A DNA stretch of 64,000 bases from Dokdonia sp. 4H-3-7-5 (lineage in GTDB: Bacteria > Bacteroidota > Bacteroidia > Flavobacteriales > Flavobacteriaceae): contig NC_015496.1 of assembly GCF_000212355.1 (NCBI RefSeq), positions 1,736,001 through 1,800,000 on the forward strand, read 5' to 3'. The notes beneath the pieces were generated by a model. That model did no database searches. It had not been told where the DNA came from and was given only the letters and a program-made list of their open reading frames with translations. The first letter of the stretch is position 1, and the number at the start of each line of letters is the position of its first letter. Shown here in pieces: positions 52,001 through 59,209 of this stretch. The position numbers and the translations under genes were made by a program.

Positions 52001-55000
52001 TGGTATCTCAGACGACGACTTGTCTCTCGCTGAAACAAGACGTGTTTTTAGGGATGAGATCTTTCCTCAACAAGATATTATTGCTGGTCAAACACAAGCG
52101 CTTTTTACGCTTGATTTAGCTTATTTTCCAGGAGAGCGCGGGCCTTATAATTTTAGCCCAGATGCAGCAGATGGAATACTTTCTAATCCTCAGGAGAATT
52201 TTGGAGGAATTACAAGGCAGTTAACTTCTACAGATTTTGAACAAGCAAACGTGGAGTTTGTTGAATTCTGGTTGCTAGATCCATTTTTTGGAGATGGTGA
52301 TACTACAAATGCTGGAGGAAACCTAACGATTAACTTGGGTAGCATATCTGAGGATATCCTCAAGGATGGTAGAAAACAATATGAAAATGGACTTCCTAAT
52401 GAAGGAGGAGATGAGGCAACTTCAGAAACGGTATGGGGTAAAGTACCTACTAATCAATCTTTAGTATATGCTTTTGATACAGAAGGGCAGCAACGTGCCA
52501 ACCAGGATATAGGATATGATGGATTAAGTGATGTAGAGGAGGCAGCGGAGTTTCCAAACTTTGCAGGACTTCCAGATCCAGCAGGTGATAACTACAATTA
52601 TTTCTTAAACACTGAAGGTGGTGTAGTAGAAAGATATAGAAATTACAATAACAATCAAGGGAACTCTCCTGTAGAGGTAACACAGACTAATCGTGGTTCA
52701 ACTACTTTTCCAGATGTGGAAGATGTAAACCGTGATAATACAATGAATACGGTTGACGCATATTTTGAATATGAATTACCTATTAATCCTTCATCATTAA
52801 GTATAGAAAACAATCCATTTGTGACCGATGTAAGAGAGCTAACTGTCACTACTCAAAATGGAAATCAACTCCCTACAAGGTGGGTACAGTTTAGAGTGCC
52901 AATTAACCAAGCAACAAATGTAGTTGGAGGGATTAATGACTTTAGGTCTATACGTTTTATGCGTATGTACATGAGCGGATGGCAAGAAGATGTTGTACTT
53001 CGTTTTGGAACATTAGATTTAGTACGTGGTGATTTTAGAAGATACTTACTAACGTTGGATCCTAATGAAAACACTCAAATCAATGATGCAGATAACACAC
53101 AGTTTGAGGTGGCTGCCGTAAATATTGAGGCAAATGAAACAAGACAGCCAGTTCCTTATGCATTACCTCCAGGAGTAGAGCGTGAGAGACTCAATAACAA
53201 TAATAATAATATCAGGCAAAATGAACAGTCGCTTTCTTTGAGAGTTCAAAATCTCGAGGAGCAAGACGCAAGAGGGGTCTATAAATATTATAATCTCGAC
53301 ATGCGACAGTATAAAAATCTTAAGATGTTTATGCACGCAGAGCCTATTGTTGAGAATGGCCTTGATAATCAGAATCTAGTAGGTTTCATAAGAATGGGAA
53401 CCGACCTTAATTCAAATTTTTATCAAATAGAATTACCATTACAGCCTACTGCATTTAATGTGTCTAACCAAGATAGAGATGCTATCTGGCCAGCGGCAAA
53501 TGAGCTCGATCTTCCATTAGAATTACTACAGATTATTAAGTCAAAAGTTATTGCTGGAGATGTAGAGTCAGATCCAGATGATATCACGTATTTTGATCAA
53601 AACGGGGATCGTATTCTCAATCCAGAGTCTATGTGTTATCAAGAAGGTCAATTACGTATAGGTATTCAAGGTCTTCCTAGTTTTGGTGATGTAAGAACAT
53701 TAATGCTGGGTGTGAAAAATGGAAATCCAACCAGTAACCAAGCTATGGGTTGCTCTCCTGGAGAAATTGGTGGAGAGGTTTGGTTTAATGAGCTACGCTT
53801 ATCAGACCTTACTAATGATGGTGGATATGCTGGAGTACTAAGTGTAGATGGAAATATTGCAGACTTTGCAAATGTATCTGCAACGGGACGTTTAAGTACT
53901 GTAGGTTTTGGAAGTATAGAGCAAAATGCTGGTGAGCGCAGTCTAGAAGATGTAACACAATACGATATCGTTACAAATCTTAATGCAGGTCAATTACTGC
54001 CAAAGAAGTGGGGATTACAGTTACCTCTTAACTACGCAATAGGTGAGCAGAGTATTACACCTAAATTCAATCCGCTTTATGAGGATGTAGAATTAGATAC
54101 ATCACTTGATAATGCAGCTAGTCAAGAAGAGAGAGACAACATTGAAGATTACTCTGTAGATTATACAAAACGCCAAAGTTTTAGTGCTATAGGAGTAAGA
54201 AAAGAGCGCATGGATACAGAGCGCAAGCCTATGCCTTATGATATTGAAAACCTTACTTTTTCATATTCTTATAACCAGACAGATCATAAAGATTTTGAGA
54301 TAGAAGAATCTCGCGATCAAAATGTGAGATTAGGAGGTACTTATAACTATAGTTTTAACTCTAAACCTTTAGAACCATTTGCTAAAAATGATTCTCTATT
54401 TACAGGGAAATACTATAAGTTTTTAAAAGATTTAAATTTCAATTACTTGCCGTCTAATATTGCTATACAATCTAATGTTGTGCGCCAATTTAATCAGCAA
54501 AAGTTCAGAGATGTCTTCGCAAACGAAGGTGATATAGCGGTACCGCGTTTATTCCAACGTAACTATTTGTTTGATTGGGGTTATTCGGTAGATTTTCCTA
54601 TTACTAAAAGTCTGCGTCTCAATTATAATGTAAACCATAACCGTATTGTAAGAAATTATCTTGATAATGACGGTACGCCAGCTTTTCTAGATGATGCCGG
54701 TCAAGAGGTGGATGGATATGGTATTTATAATGGATTCTTTGATATAGGTACGCCAGATACTCACTTTGGAGTATTACAGCTCAACTATGATTTGCCATTC
54801 GATAAGATTCCATTCACAGAGTGGATTACTGCTACCTATGCATATACTGCAAATTACAGATGGCAGAGAGGTTCACAACAATTTCAGGTCTTAGATAATA
54901 TCCCAGAAATAGGGAATAGTGTGGAGAATACAAATACGCACGCTATTAATGGAACCTTTGACATGGAGAAGCTTTATAAATATGTAGGCTTAACAAAGAA

Positions 55001-56501
55001 GAAAAAACAGCGTGCTACTAGCACTAGACCTAGAGGATTACCATCACCAGAAGATAATCGTAATAGCAAGATTGATAAATTAAAAGAGGACGCTTCAAGT
55101 GATGGAACCACAAGTGGTCTAAGTACATCAGACAAGGCGCTCAATACAGGAGTAGGATTACTTACTGCGATTAAACGTGTGCAGCTTACCTATGAGGAGA
55201 GTAATGGTATTTATTTACCAGGATATTTGCCATCAGTTGGTTTTGCAGGAAGTTTAAGGCCTACGCCAGGATTTATTTTTGGAAGTCAGGCAGAGGTAAG
55301 AGAGCTGGCGGCGAGTAATGGATGGTTAACATTGTTTCAAGATTTTAACCAGCAGTATCGCGAGATAGAGAGTAGAGACCTTGCAATTCAAGCTAGAATA
55401 GGACTTCTTAAAAATCTCGATATAGACCTTAATTTAAATCGTGTTTTTCAAGAAAACTATCAAGAAAATTACCGAGTTAACCAGCAGAGTTTAGCATACC
55501 AATCACTAACAGGTAATAGCTTTGGTCGTTTCAACATTTCTACCGTATTACTTGGAACTGCTTTTGCAGAGAGTACATCTGAGTCTAGTAGTACATTTAA
55601 CACGTTCAGAGAAAACAGGCTGGCAGTAGCAAATAGATTAGCAACAGAGTTTTACGGTACAAATACCTTTGAGGTAGATGCAGATGGGTATCCAGAAGGT
55701 TTTGGTCGTACTAATCAAAAAGTGTTATTACCTGCTTTCCTTGCAGCGTATAGCGGTAAGGATGTAAATAAAACAGACACTGGTTTTCTTAGAAGCATCC
55801 CATTACCTAACTGGAATATAAAGTATACTGGTTTAATGAATATAAAATGGTTTAAGGATAAGTTTAAGAGATTCTCAGTGCAGCACGGTTATACTGCCGG
55901 TTATTCTGTAAATAATTACTTGACTAACTTAGCTTATAATAGAAACACAGATAGAGACCCTGCGACCGCACAACGTGATCAAGCGGGTAACTTTTTAAAT
56001 CAAACGCTATTAAGTAATGTGACACTTACAGAGCAGTTCACACCGCTAGTTCGCCTGGATTTTGAAATGAAAAACTCTGTAAAGATTCTTGCCGAAATTA
56101 AAAGAGATAGGGCATTAGGATTAAGCTTTGATAACAACCTCTTAACTGAGATTAAGGGTAATGAGTACATATTAGGATTAGGATATCGTATTAAGGACCT
56201 TAGGTTTGTTACAAACTTTGGTGGATCTCGTAGGGTTCTTAAGAGTGATCTCAACTTTAAGGCAGATTTCTCTCTTAGACAAAACGAAACTATCATTAGA
56301 TATCTAGATATAGACAATAGCCAGACCACTGCTGGACAAGATATTTATGGACTTAGGTTTACCACAGATTATGCGTTGAGTAAAAATCTTACTGCGCTCT
56401 TCTTTTATGACCATACTTTTTCGACATTTGCAATATCCACAGCATTTCCACAAACGACTATTAGGTCTGGATTTACATTGAGATATAATTTTGGAAATTA
56501 A
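49029..56501 (+). CDS. sprA: SprA, outer-membrane translocon of the type IX secretion system
   Basis: A 2490-residue protein, the largest in the window. It begins at a TTG (MKQHYYLNVRIAILFVVGFF) with a signal peptide ending about residue 29, followed by alternating strands typical of a giant beta barrel. SprA forms the 36-strand pore through which T9SS cargo, including gliding adhesins, crosses the outer membrane. Residues about 495-555 contain a calcium-type Asp/Gly-rich insert (DADGDGRPDI, DQDGDNIADS, DVNGDGILN) that resembles thrombospondin type 3 repeats. The protein ends with an aromatic-rich strand LRYNFGN, as outer-membrane barrels do. It is followed by gcvH and vanZ-like genes. Confidence 0.95.
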   Translation: MKQHYYLNVRIAILFVVGFFFLGNSLAIAQEEEENASAQDSTATTFSLGSLVLPNPNSIVSKYTYDAILDRYIFTEELGSFNITYPLILTPAEYQKRVRDEQMRQYFREKVNAVDGRSDEDDTRNSLVKSLYVQNDLFKSIFGGDKIEFTPQGSVEMDLGLLFTKQDNPAFSPRNRSNFTFDFDQRISLSLLGQVGERLQITANYDTESTFNFQNQIKLEYTPTEDDIIQKIEVGNISMPLNSALIQGSQSLFGVKTELQFGKTRVTAVFSENQSQPRTVTAEGGATVQEFEVPALDYDENRHFFLAHYFRDTYNDALKNYPFIDNRGVQITRVEVWITNRQNQTTNARNIIAIQDLGESDPSNVGIDVGANPGFINNAANAFPDNRNNDFNPRGINDQSVQSVLTPAIRDVATASQGFGNVTVQDGTDYVLLENARQLQSSQFTLYPALGYISLSQRLNNDEVLGVAFQYTVGGQVYQVGEFANDGINATEGSRPDADGDGRPDIVDADFGQGRPDQDGDNIADSADADVNGDGILNGQDVNGDGILDTVIPAGQAGSPVNLVVKMLKSNLTNVQEPIWDLMMKNIYPLGAFQLEQEGFRLNIVYSDPSPINFITPVDGAPLPTLFDGTNNDNTMDEGQDRGDLESNTLLRLFNLDRLTTFGDPQVGGDGFFDFVPGTTVHVQNGSVVFTTVEPFGETLFDLLSVNDGAETYENEETYNAHQDKYVYSTLYQSTKTIARDNAEKNKFLLKGRYKSAQEQGIPLGAFNVPQGSVTVTAGGRRLVEGLDYTVNYQLGRVIILDKSLEASGIPISASVENNAIFGQQNKRFTGINVEHQFNENFIVGGTFLNLNERPLTQKATYSFEPINNTIVGLNASYSTELPFLTRWVNKLPNIDTDVVSNLSVRGEVAYLIPGQPKGTDFNGEATSYVDDFEGSQTSIDIGGALQWSLSSAPVGFGGELANGDLSTGYRRAKFAWYSIDPIFYNNQRPDGISDDDLSLAETRRVFRDEIFPQQDIIAGQTQALFTLDLAYFPGERGPYNFSPDAADGILSNPQENFGGITRQLTSTDFEQANVEFVEFWLLDPFFGDGDTTNAGGNLTINLGSISEDILKDGRKQYENGLPNEGGDEATSETVWGKVPTNQSLVYAFDTEGQQRANQDIGYDGLSDVEEAAEFPNFAGLPDPAGDNYNYFLNTEGGVVERYRNYNNNQGNSPVEVTQTNRGSTTFPDVEDVNRDNTMNTVDAYFEYELPINPSSLSIENNPFVTDVRELTVTTQNGNQLPTRWVQFRVPINQATNVVGGINDFRSIRFMRMYMSGWQEDVVLRFGTLDLVRGDFRRYLLTLDPNENTQINDADNTQFEVAAVNIEANETRQPVPYALPPGVERERLNNNNNNIRQNEQSLSLRVQNLEEQDARGVYKYYNLDMRQYKNLKMFMHAEPIVENGLDNQNLVGFIRMGTDLNSNFYQIELPLQPTAFNVSNQDRDAIWPAANELDLPLELLQIIKSKVIAGDVESDPDDITYFDQNGDRILNPESMCYQEGQLRIGIQGLPSFGDVRTLMLGVKNGNPTSNQAMGCSPGEIGGEVWFNELRLSDLTNDGGYAGVLSVDGNIADFANVSATGRLSTVGFGSIEQNAGERSLEDVTQYDIVTNLNAGQLLPKKWGLQLPLNYAIGEQSITPKFNPLYEDVELDTSLDNAASQEERDNIEDYSVDYTKRQSFSAIGVRKERMDTERKPMPYDIENLTFSYSYNQTDHKDFEIEESRDQNVRLGGTYNYSFNSKPLEPFAKNDSLFTGKYYKFLKDLNFNYLPSNIAIQSNVVRQFNQQKFRDVFANEGDIAVPRLFQRNYLFDWGYSVDFPITKSLRLNYNVNHNRIVRNYLDNDGTPAFLDDAGQEVDGYGIYNGFFDIGTPDTHFGVLQLNYDLPFDKIPFTEWITATYAYTANYRWQRGSQQFQVLDNIPEIGNSVENTNTHAINGTFDMEKLYKYVGLTKKKKQRATSTRPRGLPSPEDNRNSKIDKLKEDASSDGTTSGLSTSDKALNTGVGLLTAIKRVQLTYEESNGIYLPGYLPSVGFAGSLRPTPGFIFGSQAEVRELAASNGWLTLFQDFNQQYREIESRDLAIQARIGLLKNLDIDLNLNRVFQENYQENYRVNQQSLAYQSLTGNSFGRFNISTVLLGTAFAESTSESSSTFNTFRENRLAVANRLATEFYGTNTFEVDADGYPEGFGRTNQKVLLPAFLAAYSGKDVNKTDTGFLRSIPLPNWNIKYTGLMNIKWFKDKFKRFSVQHGYTAGYSVNNYLTNLAYNRNTDRDPATAQRDQAGNFLNQTLLSNVTLTEQFTPLVRLDFEMKNSVKILAEIKRDRALGLSFDNNLLTEIKGNEYILGLGYRIKDLRFVTNFGGSRRVLKSDLNFKADFSLRQNETIIRYLDIDNSQTTAGQDIYGLRFTTDYALSKNLTALFFYDHTFSTFAISTAFPQTTIRSGFTLRYNFGN
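50511..50693 (+). other. TSP3-like Asp/Gly repeat region within sprA
   Basis: Codons about 495-555 encode at least four DxDGDG or DxNGDG units. The segment falls between the conserved VGEFANDG and LVVKMLKSNL sequences of SprA and looks like an insertion in a surface loop. Calcium binding is expected from the motif, not shown. Confidence 0.7.
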
Positions 56502-56512
56502 TTATATGAGTT

Positions 56513-56528
56513 CGCTTTCGCGAAAATT
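56513..56528. repeat. Iterated palindrome, asymmetric variant (left arm of an inverted pair)
   Basis: CGCTTTCGCGAAAATT, 11 bp after sprA. Its first 15 bases are the exact reverse complement of 56563-56577. Confidence 0.88.
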
Positions 56529-56561
56529 TGAAAATAGTAAGCATTAATCTATTAAAAAGAA

Positions 56562-56577
56562 TATTTTCGCGAAAGCG
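56562..56577. repeat. Iterated palindrome, asymmetric variant (right arm of an inverted pair)
   Basis: TATTTTCGCGAAAGCG, 28 bp before gcvH. With the copy at 56513 it could form a 15-bp stem enclosing 35 nt. Confidence 0.88.
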
Positions 56578-56605
56578 GAATTAAATCAAACTAATACAGA
56601 CTAAG

Positions 56606-56986
56606 ATGAATATACCAGCAGAGTTAAAATACACGAAAGATCACGAGTGGGTACGCATAGAAGGTGACGTAGCCGTAGTGGGAATTACAGATTTTGCACA
56701 AGGAGAACTAGGAGATATCGTTTACGTAGAAGTAGAAACTCTTGATGAAACTCTTGATAGAGATGAGGTTTTTGGAACTGTGGAAGCAGTAAAGACCGTT
56801 TCTGATCTTTTCTTACCGCTTTCTGGTGAGATTGTAGCTTTTAATGAAGGTCTAGAAGATGAGCCAGAAACTGTAAATAGCGATGCTTATGGAGCAGGAT
56901 GGATGATTAAAATCAAATTTTCTGACGCTTCACAAGTAGATGAGCTTTTAAGCGCAGATGCTTACAAAGAACTTATAGGTGGATAA
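56606..56986 (+). CDS. gcvH: Glycine cleavage system H protein
   Basis: A 126-residue lipoyl carrier of the glycine cleavage complex. The lipoylated lysine is in [17 protein letters not shown] (Lys at about residue 64), in the centre of the hammerhead fold. The conserved N-terminal [13 protein letters not shown] and the C-terminal GAGWMIKIK are also seen. It shuttles the aminomethyl group between GcvP and GcvT. Neither gcvP nor gcvT is nearby; in flavobacteria gcvH often sits behind sprA, so the location is a lineage habit and not a functional link. Confidence 0.96.
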   Translation: MNIPAELKYTKDHEWVRIEGDVAVVGITDFAQGELGDIVYVEVETLDETLDRDEVFGTVEAVKTVSDLFLPLSGEIVAFNEGLEDEPETVNSDAYGAGWMIKIKFSDASQVDELLSADAYKELIGG

Positions 56987-57368
56987 ACTCATTGGTTTTA
57001 CGGCGATAGCATATACTTGTGCATTGAGCATAGGATCCCTTGTTAAGCCTGTAAAAATAGATACTAATATTTCCAATATAGATAAGCTCCTACATTTAGG
57101 AGCTTATTTTGGTTTAGCTATCCTGTGGCTGAGTTATTTTCATATCGTAAAAACCTCTGCAACGCAGAAATGGGCAAAGCCCATGTTTTATATAGCAATT
57201 GCATTAGCATTAGTGATATATGGCACAGTGATTGAGTTATTACAAGGCAGTGCAACTACATACAGAACGCCTGATGTGTGGGATGTACTTGCAAATAGTA
57301 TAGGTGTAATACTCGGAAGTTTAACATTTCTACTATTTTTTAAGAAATTTAAAGGGTTAAAATCGTAA
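56979..57368 (+). CDS. VanZ-like family membrane protein
   Basis: A 129-residue protein starting at a GTG that overlaps gcvH by 8 bp. It has four hydrophobic segments. Polar residues conserved in the VanZ family are seen in [18 protein letters not shown] and [30 protein letters not shown]. VanZ proteins are small membrane proteins that lower teicoplanin sensitivity by an unknown mechanism. In this gene order (sprA-gcvH-vanZ-tonB-remB) it is a conserved neighbour in gliding flavobacteria, but a role in secretion or motility is not established. Confidence 0.88.
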   Translation: MDKLIGFTAIAYTCALSIGSLVKPVKIDTNISNIDKLLHLGAYFGLAILWLSYFHIVKTSATQKWAKPMFYIAIALALVIYGTVIELLQGSATTYRTPDVWDVLANSIGVILGSLTFLLFFKKFKGLKS

Positions 57369-57427
57369 TTTTAGTTTCACAACTGAGATTTATTTTGCTA
57401 TTTTAGCTCTCTACTAATACTTTAATT

Positions 57428-58156
57428 ATGGAACCCAAGAAAAATCCCAAAGCAGACCTTCGCAAGAGAAGCATGCTGTTTTTTCAGCTAGGACTCATTG
57501 CAGTACTCGCACTAACGTACATCACCATCGAGTGGAAGACTTATGATGATGTGGCTATTGATATTGGTCAGCTTGATCTTGATGATCTAGACGACGAAGA
57601 AATTCCAATCACGGAGTTGAATACTCCACCACCACCACCGCCACCACCGCCGCCACCAGCACCGGAAATCATTGAGGTAGTAGAGGATGAAGAAGAAATA
57701 GAAGAAACAATTATAGAGTCTACAGAAACAGATGCCGAAGAGGAAATCGTTGAAGTAGAGGATGTAGAGATTGTGGAAGAAGAAGAGGAGATTGCAGATG
57801 TACCGTTTGCAGTTATTGAAAATGTGCCTATTTTTCCTGGTTGTGAGTCTATGACTAACAACAATGATCGTAAGAACTGTATGTCTGAAAAGGTGAGCAA
57901 GCTTGTAAACAAGAAGTTCAACACAGAGTTAGGTTCAGATTTAGGTCTATCTGGTGTAAACAGAATCTTTGTAAGTTTTAAGATTGATAAAACTGGAAGA
58001 ATCGTAAACATCAGATCTCGTGCACCACACCCACGTCTTGCGTCAGAAGCAGAGCGTGTAATTAAGTTATTACCTAAAATGACACCAGGTAAGCAACGTG
58101 GTAAGCCAGTAGGGGTTTTATACTCACTACCTATTACATTTAAAGTAGAAGACTAA
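57428..58156 (+). CDS. TonB family energy transducer (first of two)
   Basis: A 242-residue protein with one N-terminal inner-membrane helix (FFQLGLIAVLALTYITIEW, about 15-33). A periplasmic linker follows that starts with a run of twelve prolines and then a 50-residue stretch of nearly all Glu, Asp, Ile and Val. The C-terminal TonB domain spans about residues 130-242, with VPIFPGCESM before it and LPITFKVED at the end. It would transmit proton-motive-force energy through an ExbBD complex to outer-membrane transporters; exbBD are not in the window. It is followed by its own terminator and by a paralogue. Confidence 0.9.
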   Translation: MEPKKNPKADLRKRSMLFFQLGLIAVLALTYITIEWKTYDDVAIDIGQLDLDDLDDEEIPITELNTPPPPPPPPPPPAPEIIEVVEDEEEIEETIIESTETDAEEEIVEVEDVEIVEEEEEIADVPFAVIENVPIFPGCESMTNNNDRKNCMSEKVSKLVNKKFNTELGSDLGLSGVNRIFVSFKIDKTGRIVNIRSRAPHPRLASEAERVIKLLPKMTPGKQRGKPVGVLYSLPITFKVED

Positions 58157-58180
58157 GTCATAAAGACTTTTTAAATATTA

Positions 58181-58214
58181 AAAAAACCATCTCAGCAATG
58201 AGATGGTTTTTTTG
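58181..58214 (+). terminator. Terminator between the two tonB genes
   Basis: AAAAAACCATCTCA pairs with TGAGATGGTTTTTT around a short loop. The T-run ends at the point where the next open frame begins, which supports the later ATG for the second gene. Confidence 0.92.
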
Positions 58215-58318
58215 TGTCTTATATCAAAAAAAAAAGAGGCCGCCCTAAGGTGACCTCAATTTTGGCTTGCTTATTGATTCGTTTTAAGAATTGTTCAACA
58301 TTTTTAAAACTATATCTT

Positions 58319-59110
58319 ATGGAAAATTCCAAAGAAAGCACTGCTGTTCGCCAAAACAGCGTGTACAAATCAAGCCGCAAGCACGAGGCAAATTTACGAA
58401 GAAATCCCACGCTTCATTTTCAAATTGGGTTAATCTTAGCACTTCTAGCGTCCATCTTCTTTATCGAAATGCGTACTCCAGAAAAGAAACTGGCGATAGC
58501 GGTAGAGCGGGAAAACGTAGATCAAATTTTTACTCTTGACCAAGTTAAAGTAGAGCAACCTAAAAGGGAAGTTGTAAGAAAAGTACAGCTCCCAAAAATT
58601 GAAGAGCCTAAGATTCTTGAGAACGTCCAGACAAAGGAAGATGATTCCAAGTTCCTTGAAGATGATCTCAAGCCAACAGATGCCACAGATGATCCTATTG
58701 TAGACCCACGTATTCCTGATTATGATGATACGGTAGACGATGAGCCAATAGCCAAAATATTTTCTCTAGTGGAGACAGCTCCTTTGTATCCAGGTTGTGA
58801 AGGTTTAAGCTCAAATGATGAACGCAAGGATTGCATGAGTGCCAAGATTTCTAAATTTGTATCTAAAAAGTTCAGAGCAGAAAGAGGAGAAGGTCTAGGC
58901 CTCTCTGGAGTAAATAGAATCTTTGTGACATTTAAAATTGATGCTTCTGGAAAAGTAGTGGATGTAAATGCTAAAGCCCCTCATCCAAAACTTGAAGAAG
59001 AGGCTTTGCGAGTTACAAAGTTGCTACCTGACATGACTGCTGGAAAACAAGCAGGTGAGAATGTTGCGGTACTTTTTTCATTACCTATCTCATTTCAAAT
59101 AGAAGATTAA
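58319..59110 (+). CDS. TonB family energy transducer (second of two)
   Basis: A 263-residue paralogue of the preceding protein. I use the ATG at 58319 because the open frame upstream of it begins in the terminator T-run and codes for unrelated basic sequence. The N-terminal helix (HFQIGLILALLASIFFIEM) and C-terminal TonB domain (PLYPGCEGL...LGLSGVNRIFVTFKI...LPISFQIED) align well with the first copy. The linker has no proline run but is acidic and lysine-rich. The pair probably arose by tandem duplication. Both share a P-x-x-P-G-C-E motif before the domain and a second cysteine 14-15 residues on, which may form a disulfide. Confidence 0.9.
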   Translation: MENSKESTAVRQNSVYKSSRKHEANLRRNPTLHFQIGLILALLASIFFIEMRTPEKKLAIAVERENVDQIFTLDQVKVEQPKREVVRKVQLPKIEEPKILENVQTKEDDSKFLEDDLKPTDATDDPIVDPRIPDYDDTVDDEPIAKIFSLVETAPLYPGCEGLSSNDERKDCMSAKISKFVSKKFRAERGEGLGLSGVNRIFVTFKIDASGKVVDVNAKAPHPKLEEEALRVTKLLPDMTAGKQAGENVAVLFSLPISFQIED

Positions 59111-59132
59111 ATTATAAGAACATTTTTACTAT

Positions 59133-59165
59133 AATCCCGTTGCCTCTCGCAACGGGATTTTTTGT
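59133..59165 (+). terminator. Terminator after the second tonB gene
   Basis: AATCCCGTTGC and GCAACGGGATT form an 11-bp stem with a 4-nt loop, followed by TTTTT. Confidence 0.93.
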
Positions 59166-59209
59166 GTATAAAACCCTATCTTTCGTGCGTAATTATTACG
59201 CCTACATCC

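Noticed and set aside
57568-58011. Minus-strand frame with a poly-glycine tract opposite the first tonB gene
   Set aside because: It is the reverse of the CCA/CCG proline run and the acidic linker; a shadow of the real gene.
58214-58318. N-terminal extension of the second TonB protein
   Set aside because: The extension starts in the preceding terminator and codes for basic sequence unlike the paralogue; the ATG at 58319 aligns with it.
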